This document shows positions 1 to 6,768 of a stretch of DNA of 14,711 nucleotides, one piece after another (position 1 is the first letter of the stretch; every line of letters starts with the position of its first letter). Position numbers and translations under genes: made by a program. Origin of the DNA: an uncultured Dyadobacter sp. GTDB taxonomy: Bacteria; Bacteroidota; Bacteroidia; Cytophagales; Spirosomataceae. The stretch lies in the NCBI RefSeq assembly GCF_946482605.1, contig NZ_CAMLSE010000066.1, positions 1 to 14,711 of the forward strand, in the 5' to 3' direction. Below the pieces are notes generated by a model that was not told where the DNA came from, searched no databases, and worked only from the letters and a program-made list of their open reading frames with translations.

Positions 1-35
1 CTACACTCTTTCCCTACACGACGCTCTTCCGATCT
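1..35 (+). other. Illumina sequencing adapter left at the contig end (not genomic)
   Basis: All 35 bases match the 3' end of the Illumina TruSeq universal (P5/Read 1) adapter, ending in the characteristic GCTCTTCCGATCT. Read in the frame of the downstream gene, this stretch encodes the well-known contaminant peptide LHSFPTRRSSDL. On the other strand it gives GRASCRERV before a stop. Both peptides are artefacts seen at the ends of database proteins. Genomic sequence begins at base 36, and the first gene is cut here by the assembly. Confidence 0.97.
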
Positions 36-36
36 C

Positions 37-708
37 GATATCACGCAGGCATTCACGCCGCTGATCAAAGAGCTGTTCCTGGTGATCCTGCTCTATACGA
101 TCCGGTGGAAAAGGGGCATTAATTCCGATAAACTGCGTGAGTTGCTCTGGTCGGACAAGACGGCTGAGAGCGCGCGGAACAACCGGTCGGTGAACCTTAC
201 GAAACTCAAAGCGATACTCGCCAACATGCAGCATGCCCAGATCGCATTGGCTGCCGGGCACTGGAAGCTGGATTTCGACCCCGACGGCATCAGTATCGAT
301 TATCTTGATTTTCTCAACATAACCTCCGCACAGACCATCGATCGTCCCATGATCGAATCTTTGATCCGCATTACCGACAAGGGCAGCTTCCTGGCTAATG
401 TGGAATACGAATGGCTGGATTCGTTCAAGTCGGAGATCTCGAACATGGTGGTCAATACGTACCTGACATTTGCGGGTAGCATTACGCTATCCGACGATCC
501 GGAATTCGTGATCCGGCTTGCCAATAATATTTTCTATTTCGATCCGGCCAACGAAGAAGCGATGATCCTCAAATGCAAGTCGTTCGCATTACTGGGCAAG
601 CATTCGCTGGCGAAAAGCACCTTCGAAAGTTTTGCCCGCGAGTACAACAACATCTACGGTGAAATCTTCCGGCGCGAGCTGACGGACATTCTCAAATCAG
701 AAGTCTGA
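37..708 (+). CDS. C-terminal fragment of a large protein ending in a SARP/BTAD-like winged-helix DNA-binding domain (5' partial)
   Basis: The frame is open from the adapter junction to the TGA at 706-708, leaving about 223 residues of a longer protein. The visible part starts inside what looks like a winged-helix domain (about residues 1-75, with ITQAFTPLIKELFLVILL, then SDKLRELLWSDK and ARNNRSVNLTKLKAIL). A helical, TPR-like tail follows (about 130-220, including ANNIFYFDPANEEAMILKCK). This order resembles the SARP-type DNA-binding plus BTAD arrangement found at the C-terminus of large Bacteroidota proteins, whose N-terminal part is often a beta-propeller or TPR sensor. That N-terminal part is not in the window. 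The GTG at 82 is an in-frame valine inside the domain, not a credible start. Family assignment is by pattern recognition only, and the sensed signal and targets are unknown. Confidence 0.7.
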   Translation, partial: DITQAFTPLIKELFLVILLYTIRWKRGINSDKLRELLWSDKTAESARNNRSVNLTKLKAILANMQHAQIALAAGHWKLDFDPDGISIDYLDFLNITSAQTIDRPMIESLIRITDKGSFLANVEYEWLDSFKSEISNMVVNTYLTFAGSITLSDDPEFVIRLANNIFYFDPANEEAMILKCKSFALLGKHSLAKSTFESFAREYNNIYGEIFRRELTDILKSEV

Positions 709-732
709 AATTGTGCCGGCAGGAAAACAGAA

Positions 733-781
733 AAGCGTTAACCCATGCCCGGCAATTTCAGGCCGGACCCTTTTAACGCTT
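733..781 (-). terminator. Nested hairpin at the 3' end of the MscS gene, between convergent genes
   Basis: A perfect 9-bp inverted repeat (AAGCGTTAA at 733-741, TTAACGCTT at 773-781) encloses a second 5-bp stem (CCGGC 749-753, GCCGG 762-766). The outer left arm contains the TAA stop of the minus-strand MscS gene (738-740). Read on the minus strand, the hairpin is followed by a T-rich run (TTCTGTTTTCC), as expected for an intrinsic terminator. It lies 25 bases past the end of the plus-strand gene and could also serve it, although no T tract follows in that direction. Confidence 0.45.
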
Positions 782-1526
782 CCATCAGCTTCTCCTGAAT
801 TACCATTTTATTGTCGACGAAGCCGTGGGCGTCGAGCCACACATTCACCATTACCTTGTAGCCATCCGGCTCGATGGACGATATCCCGATTCGTCTTTCG
901 GGGACTTTGAGGGCACTTTGGGCACGATCGAGGACACCGTTGACGATCTCCTTCACGGTGCCGAAGTCGATACTGTTGCTAAACTTCATCTCCACATCCA
1001 GCCGCCGGTTGCCGGATCCGCTGATGTTGATAATGACCTCGTTGGAGAGCTTGCTGTTTGGAATGACAACTGTGCGGTTATCATAAGTCCTCACAACGGT
1101 ATAGAAGATCTTGATCGCCTGCACAGTCCCCTCCTGCCCTTGTGCCACGATGTTGTCGCCGACATGAAAGGGTTTGAGAATGAGGATCAATACCCCGCTG
1201 GTAAAATTCTGCAGCGTACCCGACAGCGCCAGGCCCGCTGCAACGCCGATCGCGCCGATCAATGCGGCAAAAACGGTCATTTGAATGCCCACGATCTGCA
1301 TGACGGATATGATCAGCAGAATACGTAAGGTGGTGACTGCCAGGCTTAAAAGAAATGGCGTAAGCGACGGATCGATGTTCTGCCGGTTCATATGTCCTGT
1401 GAGCCAGCGCGAGAGCATGCGGACGAGCCACATTCCCACGATCAATACCGCAATACCGATGAGTACCGAAGGACCTGTTTCCAGGATCCATGTGTAAGCT
1501 TTGTTATAAAACTGCTGAACTTTCAT
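738..1526 (-). CDS. Small-conductance mechanosensitive channel, MscS family
   Basis: This is an inner-membrane channel that opens under membrane tension to release solutes during osmotic downshock. The 262-residue product has the minimal MscS layout. There are three membrane segments at about 18-38, 60-80 and 84-115. The third carries the Gly/Ala-rich pore helix (GAIGVAAGLALSGTLQNF, about 91-108). It is followed by the beta domain (KPFHVGDNIVAQGQEGTVQ, 118-135) and the conserved VVIPNSKLSNEVIIN stretch (153-167), then the cytoplasmic vestibule domain. The length is close to the 286-residue E. coli MscS, so no large sensor domains are attached. The start at 1526 (MKVQQFYNK) is preferred; in-frame ATGs at 1538 and 1577 would add 4 or 17 residues not needed by the family. 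It is divergent from the gene at 1638 and convergent with the fragment ending at 708. Confidence 0.9.
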   Translation of the reverse strand: MKVQQFYNKAYTWILETGPSVLIGIAVLIVGMWLVRMLSRWLTGHMNRQNIDPSLTPFLLSLAVTTLRILLIISVMQIVGIQMTVFAALIGAIGVAAGLALSGTLQNFTSGVLILILKPFHVGDNIVAQGQEGTVQAIKIFYTVVRTYDNRTVVIPNSKLSNEVIINISGSGNRRLDVEMKFSNSIDFGTVKEIVNGVLDRAQSALKVPERRIGISSIEPDGYKVMVNVWLDAHGFVDNKMVIQEKLMEALKGSGLKLPGMG

Positions 1527-1637
1527 ATTTAACTGCATTGACTGAAAATAGCCTCTGGCCCAAAAAATCCGTTCCAATGCGTCCTGGCATGTTTTTTGAA
1601 AACCTGATGAACATATACCAAGGCAAATTCAGAAAAC

Positions 1638-2243
1638 ATGGAAATTCATCATCAACCCAAAACCAGGTCCTACCGGTATGTCGTGTACCTGGTGTTCGCG
1701 GCCATAGCCGTCGGTATCAGTTTCTATTTCTACTCACCGAAACCGGTGAACAAGGCGGCCAATAAAAACATGGCGCTTTTTCTTCAGAACAAGATCAGCG
1801 ACATAGACCTTAAACTGCAACAGGGCGATGCGGACACGGATCTTGCCACCAGGCTATCCTGGCTTAAATCGAACACGGCACTTTACAATGAAGCAAAGGG
1901 CAATCACGACCAGAAGATCAGCAGCCAGCGCGAGGTCCTGAAAAAGAAGATGGTTCAGGTGCAGCAGCGCGACTTTCCCGAGTTAAGGAACGCATATGTG
2001 GAATCGAAAAAAGAAGTGCTCGACCAGCAGCATATTGCGATCGAAGTTTCGGGGGATCATCAGGAGGTCCTGACGTTTGAAGGCGATATATTTCAGCCGG
2101 AAAAAGTCCAGAAGGACTTTATGAAAAACATATACGGGATCGTCAATGACCTGCGCTTTAAGAAAGTCGTCTACAAATGGTCCGACCAGTCCAATGGCTT
2201 CTCCGACTACCCCATTGAGTCAAAGAGCGATACGGAGATCTGA
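1638..2243 (+). CDS. Hypothetical protein with one N-terminal membrane anchor
   Basis: The product has 201 residues and no family I can name. Residues 1-13 are basic, followed by one hydrophobic segment at about 14-32 (VVYLVFAAIAVGISFYFY), consistent with an N-in anchor or uncleaved signal. Residues about 45-115 are charged and glutamine-rich and look helical, possibly coiled coil. The C-terminal part (about 120-190) alternates hydrophobic and polar residues as in a small alpha/beta fold. It contains no cysteines and no obvious catalytic motif. The gene is divergent from the MscS gene (111-base gap) and convergent with the AI-2E gene, so it appears to be monocistronic. Base composition and codon use look coding throughout. 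Function is unknown; the location is most likely the periplasmic face of the inner membrane. Confidence 0.75.
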   Translation: MEIHHQPKTRSYRYVVYLVFAAIAVGISFYFYSPKPVNKAANKNMALFLQNKISDIDLKLQQGDADTDLATRLSWLKSNTALYNEAKGNHDQKISSQREVLKKKMVQVQQRDFPELRNAYVESKKEVLDQQHIAIEVSGDHQEVLTFEGDIFQPEKVQKDFMKNIYGIVNDLRFKKVVYKWSDQSNGFSDYPIESKSDTEI

Positions 2244-2261
2244 AACAGGTGAGTCCGGCGG

Positions 2262-2296
2262 GGCCCGCTTCCGGTTTGACTGACCGGCGGCGGGCC
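2262..2296. terminator. Strong hairpin between two convergent genes
   Basis: GGCCCGC at 2262-2268 pairs with GCGGGCC at 2290-2296. After one wobble and one mismatch, pairing continues with CCGGT (2271-2275) and ACCGG (2283-2287) around a 7-base loop. The hairpin sits 18 bases after the stop of the gene at 1638-2243, and its right arm reaches the first base of the opposing stop codon (2296-2298). Only a weak T-rich stretch (TATTTCGTTGT) follows on the plus strand. It is probably a shared, bidirectional transcription end. Confidence 0.5.
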
Positions 2297-3333
2297 TATT
2301 TCGTTGTAGGGGCAGCAGGTTTTTGCGATTCGCTGAACTCGCTTTTGTAGATCCGGACCAGGAGCAGGAGATAGCTGATCAGTAACGGCCCGAAAATAAA
2401 GCCCCAGAATCCAAAAAGTTTTAACCCGGCGATCAGCCCCAGGATCGTGATCACAGGATGCACATTACCTACTTTTTGCAGGAAAGTAATGCGCGCCACG
2501 TAATCGATGTTACCGATAATCACAACGCTGTAAATGGCCAGCCCGATCGCCTTGCCGTTTTCCCCGGACGAGAACAGGTAGATCACCAGGGGAAGCCAAA
2601 TCATAGCCGTTCCAATCACCGGAAAGAAGGCGAAGATGCCTGTAATGAGCCCCAGCAATACAAAATCCTGAACACCGAATATCCAGTAGCCCAGCAACGC
2701 CACACATCCCTGGATCAGTGAAATCAAGGGTATCCCCAATGCATTGGCTCTGACCATCCCTATCGTTTCGTCGGCCAGCAAGCCCACGTTTTTCGGGCGG
2801 AGCGGTATAAAGTGTTCCAGCGTTTTCTCCATGTATCTACCGTTTTGAAACATAAAGAATGCCAGAAAAAGAATCATCAGCAGGTTTCCCAGCATGGTGG
2901 CGGAGCTGTTGAGAATACCTGGAATAAAACTGGCCGCCTTTTTGCGGACATCGGCAGTAGCTTCCTTGGTCAGCAAATCCTGCCCCGTCCACTCACGAAG
3001 CTGTGCGGATATCGCGTCGATGGCGTGATTGATCTGCCCGGGGTCTTTCAGGATATCGTCGATCTTGGAGAAAATCATTTGCAAGGAGAAATATACCGGC
3101 GCCACGATACACGCCATGAACAGCACCATAAACAAGATCGCAGTGATGCCTTTCTTCCACTTTCTCTGCTCAGTGAGGTAAAAATAGTACTGTCTGCAAA
3201 GTATGTACAGCGTGAGTGCCCCCAGGAAACCGGGAAAGAAAATGTAGAGCTGCTTAAAAACGAGCACTGCCAATGCGGTCACAATCAGCAGAAATATAAC
3301 CTGACGAACACGATTATTAAAGTCGGAAACCAT
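2296..3333 (-). CDS. AI-2E family transporter (PerM/TqsA-like membrane protein)
   Basis: The 345-residue polytopic inner-membrane protein matches the AI-2E/PerM family, which averages 340-380 residues. It has two N-terminal hydrophobic blocks (about 10-50 and 62-90), then an amphipathic stretch (about 92-145). A hydrophobic helix follows (about 147-165), and then the conserved C-terminal core: RANALGIPLISLIQGCVALLG, GLITGIFAFFPVIGTAMIWLP and GLIAGLKLFGFWGFIFGPL. The family is named for E. coli TqsA, implicated in autoinducer-2 export, but members also include Na+/H+ antiporters and uncharacterised exporters, so the substrate here cannot be read from sequence. The ATG at 3333 is preferred because the product starts just ahead of the first helix. 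It stands alone: convergent with 1638-2243, and separated from the upstream same-strand gene by a strong terminator at 3401-3437. Confidence 0.85.
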   Translation of the reverse strand: MVSDFNNRVRQVIFLLIVTALAVLVFKQLYIFFPGFLGALTLYILCRQYYFYLTEQRKWKKGITAILFMVLFMACIVAPVYFSLQMIFSKIDDILKDPGQINHAIDAISAQLREWTGQDLLTKEATADVRKKAASFIPGILNSSATMLGNLLMILFLAFFMFQNGRYMEKTLEHFIPLRPKNVGLLADETIGMVRANALGIPLISLIQGCVALLGYWIFGVQDFVLLGLITGIFAFFPVIGTAMIWLPLVIYLFSSGENGKAIGLAIYSVVIIGNIDYVARITFLQKVGNVHPVITILGLIAGLKLFGFWGFIFGPLLISYLLLLVRIYKSEFSESQKPAAPTTK

Positions 3334-3400
3334 ACCGGTCTGATTTTGGTGTATATACGCAATGCAATTACTGTACCTGAAATTTCATTTTCCCAAAAAC

Positions 3401-3437
3401 AAAAAGCGCAGGACATTTTTTGTGCCCTGCGCTTTTT
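3401..3437. terminator. Bidirectional intrinsic terminator downstream of the yegP-like gene
   Basis: There is a perfect 12-bp stem, AAAAAGCGCAGG (3401-3412) with CCTGCGCTTTTT (3426-3437), around a 13-base loop. Because the outer stem is an A-run facing a T-run, the hairpin ends in five Ts on either strand. It begins 14 bases after the minus-strand DUF1508 gene ends at 3452 and lies 67 bases upstream of the AI-2E start, so it should separate these two genes. Confidence 0.85.
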
Positions 3438-3451
3438 ACAACTATCAAACA

Positions 3452-3787
3452 TTATGCAGCCGTCTCGTCCTCTGTGGCGGCATCCGGAGCATTCTTTTTT
3501 ACCGATTCGATCCCATTGTCACGGCTCGCAACACTTTCGTACATCTCACTGCTTCCGATGGCCTGCCCATTGGTCGCTTTAAGGAGGAAGTAGTACTTGT
3601 CGTTTTTCGACGTCAGACGCTCAAAACGGGCATCGTCCTGTGAATTTTTCTTCACCGACTCAACGCCGTTTTCACACGCCGCTTTGGTTGTATAACCTTC
3701 GCTCGCCAGGATCACCTGGCCGTTGCCGGCTTTCAGGTTGAACTGAAATTCGCCATTGGCCCTTTTTGAAATTACAAATTTTCCCAT
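3452..3787 (-). CDS. yegP: YegP family protein with two DUF1508 repeats
   Basis: The 111-residue product contains two tandem copies of the DUF1508 unit, as in the 110-residue E. coli YegP. Repeat 1 spans about residues 2-50 (GKFVISKRANGEFQFNLKA, then NGQVILASEGYTTKAACENG and VESVKKN). Repeat 2 spans about 53-101 (FERLTSKNDKYYFLLKA, NGQAIGSSEMY, RDNGIESVKKN). The paired NGQ and (V/I)ESVKKN motifs make the duplication clear. The tail (DAATEDETAA) is short and acidic. It is a small cytosolic protein of unknown biochemical role. It is monocistronic: its own terminator follows at 3401-3437, and 24 bases upstream of the ATG the minus strand has TATTTTG (3813-3819), one base short of the Bacteroidota -7 consensus TAnnTTTG. 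Confidence 0.9.
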   Translation of the reverse strand: MGKFVISKRANGEFQFNLKAGNGQVILASEGYTTKAACENGVESVKKNSQDDARFERLTSKNDKYYFLLKATNGQAIGSSEMYESVASRDNGIESVKKNAPDAATEDETAA

Positions 3788-3844
3788 GTTTGAAAAGATT
3801 GGATTAGGCGGTCAAAATACGACTAACTTTTTTGAATGCAATGC

Positions 3845-4582
3845 CTATACGTTTTTTGTGCCTGCATGTAGCGTTTTCAGAACCTTCGCGCGGTAATGGC
3901 CGCTGATCGGCAGGATGCAGTTGTTTATCTCGACCGCGTGATCGCTGAAAGCGGTGATCCTGTTCCGGGCCACGAGAAAAGCACGGTGAATGCGCAGGAA
4001 ACCTCTCCGGACGAGGGATGAGTGGATCTCGGCAAGGCCCTGATGAACAAAGATCTGTCCGTTGACCGTCGTCACCCGCGCACAGGTTTTCACGCCCTCC
4101 ACATACAGGATGTCTTCCAGGAATACCTTGATAACCACTTTACCCGAAACCAGGTAAATGAATGGTGCGCTGGCACGGCGATCAGGCTTGTATGCAGCTG
4201 ACGATACCATACATACCTCGGGCGTTATCGTTTCGAAACATTTGTCGATATACCGCAGGAAGAGCTCAAACCGAAAAGGTTTGAGCAGGCAACCGAGAAT
4301 ATGGCTTTCCTTCGGATTCACGAAACGGTGATTCAACGGCGCCAGGAAAATGACCTGCGGACGGCTCGGAATCAGTTTCAGGAAATCGATGCCCTTGATA
4401 TTGGGCAGCTGTACATCCACGAACAGCACGTCCGTTTTGTTTTCCAGCAGATACATCAGCGCATCAATCGGATTATAAAAGGTGGCGGTCAGCTGAAGGG
4501 AGTCCAGCTCGCCGATGTACGATTCGAGCACACTCACAGCGTAGGGCTCTTCTTCTACAATGACACACTTAATTTTGCTCAT
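3845..4582 (-). CDS. Response regulator, receiver plus LytTR DNA-binding domain, with an atypical receiver
   Basis: The product is 245 residues. An N-terminal receiver (about 3-118) is followed by a LytTR domain (about 138-240, with EDILYVEGVKTCARV, GFLRIHRAFLVARNRIT and ILPISGHYRAKV). The receiver keeps the phospho-acceptor Asp56 (LFVDVQLP) and Lys101 (LLKPF), and an acidic pair as Glu10-Glu11. The switch Thr/Ser is replaced: where relatives have VIFTTAY, this protein has VIFLAPL, placing Ala81 at the conserved Thr. The usual DEYALRAF-like helix is also diverged (NHRFVNPKESHILG). Phosphorylation may therefore be altered or absent. No histidine kinase is adjacent, so it is an orphan regulator; targets are unknown. 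The start at 4582 gives a standard receiver N-terminus. Confidence 0.88.
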   Translation of the reverse strand: MSKIKCVIVEEEPYAVSVLESYIGELDSLQLTATFYNPIDALMYLLENKTDVLFVDVQLPNIKGIDFLKLIPSRPQVIFLAPLNHRFVNPKESHILGCLLKPFRFELFLRYIDKCFETITPEVCMVSSAAYKPDRRASAPFIYLVSGKVVIKVFLEDILYVEGVKTCARVTTVNGQIFVHQGLAEIHSSLVRRGFLRIHRAFLVARNRITAFSDHAVEINNCILPISGHYRAKVLKTLHAGTKNV

Positions 4583-4952
4583 ATGGGTTATTCGGCCAAA
4601 AACTTCACATCAACAGTTGCCACTTTCCCATAGCGGGCAATGGCAGTTGAACAAAGAGGCTTTCCCGGAGCAGTTCAGGCAAGAAACAGGAAGACGGATT
4701 GAGTATTGATTGCCATCAAGTTCTGCATAATTCATGACATGTGCAATGTCGCACGGGAAGAAGATGCCCGCAGATGCAAAAAAATGTGTCTTACAGTTTC
4801 AAAACAGCCGTTTAATGGCCCGGACAACACGGCCCGGAAGGCACTGCACACGACAGGCCCGGGCCGGAAAGCATCAAATAACTGGTATTCAACAAATTAC
4901 TAAACCAGCGTCAGATCGCATCTTACCAAGCGCTATTTCCCCCGACCGGCCG
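4583..4952. other. Intergenic region, 370 bases, no convincing gene
   Basis: This stretch separates the 5' end of the LytTR gene from the 3' end of the cytochrome gene, both on the minus strand. It should hold the promoter of the first and the transcript end of the second. Plus-strand open frames here are short or run antisense into the cytochrome gene and resemble nothing known. Visible structure includes a small inverted repeat GACAT/ATGTC at 4736-4750. There are also three GGCCCGG copies (4817-4823, 4831-4837, 4856-4862), two of which can pair with CCGGGCC at 4859-4865. I found no clear TAnnTTTG promoter ahead of 4582. Confidence 0.5.
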
Positions 4953-5813
4953 TCAGATACTTTTCAGATAAGTCCGCAAGGCCCGCATTTCGGTATCCGA
5001 GAACGCGGCGGTCATTTGCCAGGGCATCGGCGCTTTGAGCTCCGTGCCGTCGGGACGCTTGCCGGTACGTAAAGTATTGAAAAACTGCTCATCGGTCCAT
5101 TTACCGGCGGCACCGGAGGATGAGATGTCGGGCGTGCCGTGCTCGCCGGGGCTGCCCTTCATGTTAGGCTGGTGGCAATGCGTACACACCTGGGCCACAT
5201 ACTTGCCAAAATCGGCTGTAACGCCTTCTTTCACAGCCAACGGCGGTGCGGCGTCATGGTCTATTTTCTCAGCGTGGAAAAGTTCGAGTTCGCCCAGATC
5301 GGTGAGGATCACCGCCCCTATCCCGATGTCGGTGGAAGGGTTTTCGCGGTCAACCGCCGGAACTTGCGAGCAGTAGGCGACAATGGCCGTCAGGTCCTGT
5401 TCACTGAGCTGATTATAATCGCCTGAGGGCATGTATGCCAGTGGCGTACCGTCATGCTGAACGCCATGCCGGATAGCGCGGACCCAGTCTTCCGTGCTGT
5501 AATTCTTTGGAATGCCTCCCTTTCCCTTCGTGAGGTTCCGGGCCACCAGGCGGCCCATTCCTTTCTGTTCGAAAATCACCCGACCGCCCAGATCTTTGCC
5601 GTGGCAGTCGTCACAGCCTTTGGTCGTCACCAGGTGCCTGCCCAATGCCAGAGTGGCGGAGTCCGTTGGAATATCGAGCCGGATCGGCTTGACCGGGTAA
5701 ACGATCGTCCGGCGGTTCTCAACGGCAAAATAAGCTTTGGTGTAATAACCCATAGCGAGCAATACGATGACCAGCACGACCCGGCCGGTCCATTTCAGGA
5801 TCTTTTTTAACAT
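4953..5813 (-). CDS. Membrane-anchored di-heme cytochrome c
   Basis: The 286-residue electron-transfer protein has one N-terminal hydrophobic helix (about 10-24, VVLVIVLLAMGYY) and two periplasmic cytochrome c domains. The heme-binding CXXCH motifs are CDDCH at 67-71 and CTHCH at 210-214. Likely axial methionines are Met128 (AYMPSGDY) in the first domain and Met263 (APMPW) in the second. The anchor has no cleavage site or lipobox, so it is probably held in the inner membrane. Such di-heme cytochromes donate or accept electrons for periplasmic dehydrogenases or oxidases, but no partner enzyme is adjacent and the redox partner is unknown. The nearest same-strand gene upstream is the LytTR regulator ending at 5974, 160 bases away, with a possible transcript end between. 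Confidence 0.9.
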   Translation of the reverse strand: MLKKILKWTGRVVLVIVLLAMGYYTKAYFAVENRRTIVYPVKPIRLDIPTDSATLALGRHLVTTKGCDDCHGKDLGGRVIFEQKGMGRLVARNLTKGKGGIPKNYSTEDWVRAIRHGVQHDGTPLAYMPSGDYNQLSEQDLTAIVAYCSQVPAVDRENPSTDIGIGAVILTDLGELELFHAEKIDHDAAPPLAVKEGVTADFGKYVAQVCTHCHQPNMKGSPGEHGTPDISSSGAAGKWTDEQFFNTLRTGKRPDGTELKAPMPWQMTAAFSDTEMRALRTYLKSI

Positions 5814-5844
5814 GGCTTTGTGACATTATAGTTTGGAAGAAACT

Positions 5845-5863
5845 GCCGGAACATTGCTCCGGC
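5845..5863 (-). terminator. Small hairpin between the LytTR gene and the cytochrome gene
   Basis: GCCGGA (5845-5850) pairs perfectly with TCCGGC (5858-5863) around a 7-base loop. On the minus strand it is followed by AGTTTCTTCC, a weak T-rich stretch. It may end the LytTR transcript, or it may be a structure in the cytochrome leader. A weaker GCCC/GGGC hairpin followed by AATTTTG lies just upstream (around 5870-5888). Confidence 0.3.
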
Positions 5864-5973
5864 CTCACAAAATTGCCCGGCGGGGCTTTTCTTCCCATTG
5901 CTATCCTGTGCGAAGTGCCATAAAGCGTGCATGAAATGTCAGAATACGCGGATCAGCATCGGCTCGGCGGAAG

Positions 5974-6768
5974 CTATTTCCCCAGCCACTTTTTGAAGTC
6001 CATTGCCTTTTCCCTGCTGATAATCACCTCGCTGTCAGGCACGGGCGTCAGTGTAAGTTTAATTTTATTATTGAAATAAGGATTGATCTGCTGTACACAG
6101 TTAACACTGATGATGAACTGCCGGTTGGCACGGAAGAAACGCTCGGGATCAAGCATCTTTTCGAGCTCGTCGAGTGTGTAGTCGACCGGGAATTTCTGGT
6201 TGTTGCGTGATTTGAAAAGACTTGTCCCTTCTTCTGAATAAAAATAGGCGATGTCACTGACCTCTACGGGTATCCACTGCTGCAAATGCTTCACCAGGAA
6301 ACGCTTGCGGAAATCGGACGGCTGCATTTGCTGGCGAAGCTGCTGCACCAGCGTGTCGATAGCCTCCCGGTCGATGTTAGCCTGGCTTTTTGCAGGTTCG
6401 GCTTCGGAATTCTTCGTGAGCCGGTTGTATTTGGCCAGGCTTGCTTCGAGCTCTTGCCGCTTGATGGGCTTCAAAAGGTAGTCGATGCTGTTGACTTTGA
6501 ATGCGCGGAGGGCATATTCGTCATAGGAAGTCGTAAAGATTACGGGCGACTCCACCCGCACCTGGTCGAAAATCTCAAAACTCTGCCCATCGGCCAGCTC
6601 TATGTCCATCAGGATCAGGTCCGGGGCGGGATTGTTCTGAAGAAACGCCACGGATTCCTGTACACTGGCGGATTTCCCTACGATTTCAATGGCATTGTCA
6701 ATTTCGGCTAACAGTTTGGAGAGCTTTCTTACGGCCAGATCCTCATCTTCAATTAGTAATACCTTCAT
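5974..6768 (-). CDS. Response regulator, receiver plus LytTR DNA-binding domain (LytT/AlgR type)
   Basis: The 264-residue cytosolic transcription factor has a full receiver (about 1-120) with the acidic pair Glu7-Asp8, phospho-acceptor Asp55 (LILMDIEL), switch Thr79 (VIFTTSYDEYALRAF) and Lys99 (DYLLKPI). A glutamine-rich linker (about 120-155) leads to a LytTR domain (about 157-262, with IPVEVSDIAYFYSEEG, DELEKMLDPERFFRANRQFIIS and IISREKAMDFKKWLG). All phosphorylation residues are present, so it should be switched by a LytS-type kinase. The natural candidates are the two kinases at 8238-10396, separated from it by the opposite-strand lipoprotein operon. It is divergent from that operon across a 300-base region. 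AAAGTTAGG at 6802-6810 fits the published LytTR-site consensus, but such matches are common by chance. Confidence 0.93.
   Translation of the reverse strand: MKVLLIEDEDLAVRKLSKLLAEIDNAIEIVGKSASVQESVAFLQNNPAPDLILMDIELADGQSFEIFDQVRVESPVIFTTSYDEYALRAFKVNSIDYLLKPIKRQELEASLAKYNRLTKNSEAEPAKSQANIDREAIDTLVQQLRQQMQPSDFRKRFLVKHLQQWIPVEVSDIAYFYSEEGTSLFKSRNNQKFPVDYTLDELEKMLDPERFFRANRQFIISVNCVQQINPYFNNKIKLTLTPVPDSEVIISREKAMDFKKWLGK

Noticed and set aside
82..84. GTG as the start of the first gene
   Set aside because: It falls inside the winged-helix domain; coding sequence is continuous upstream to the adapter junction.
1..261. Minus-strand open frame ending in GRASCRERV
   Set aside because: It runs antisense to the winged-helix gene and its end is translated adapter.
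825..1328. Plus-strand open frame of 167 codons
   Set aside because: It lies fully antisense to the MscS gene, whose protein matches a known family over its whole length.
2296..3333. Quorum-sensing role for the AI-2E family protein
   Set aside because: The family name comes from one member; no luxS or other AI-2 gene is present, so the substrate cannot be assigned.
2812..3582. Long plus-strand open frame of 256 codons
   Set aside because: It spans the antisense of the AI-2E gene, a terminator and part of the yegP-like gene, and its translation resembles nothing.
3811..3831. LytTR-like motif AAAGTTAGT ahead of the yegP-like gene
   Set aside because: It fits the loose nine-base consensus, but about one match per 2,000 positions per strand is expected by chance; there is no second spaced repeat.
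4734..5072. Plus-strand open frame of 112 codons in the gene-poor region
   Set aside because: About a third is antisense to the cytochrome gene; the low-complexity, Arg/Pro-rich translation and lack of a promoter argue against it.
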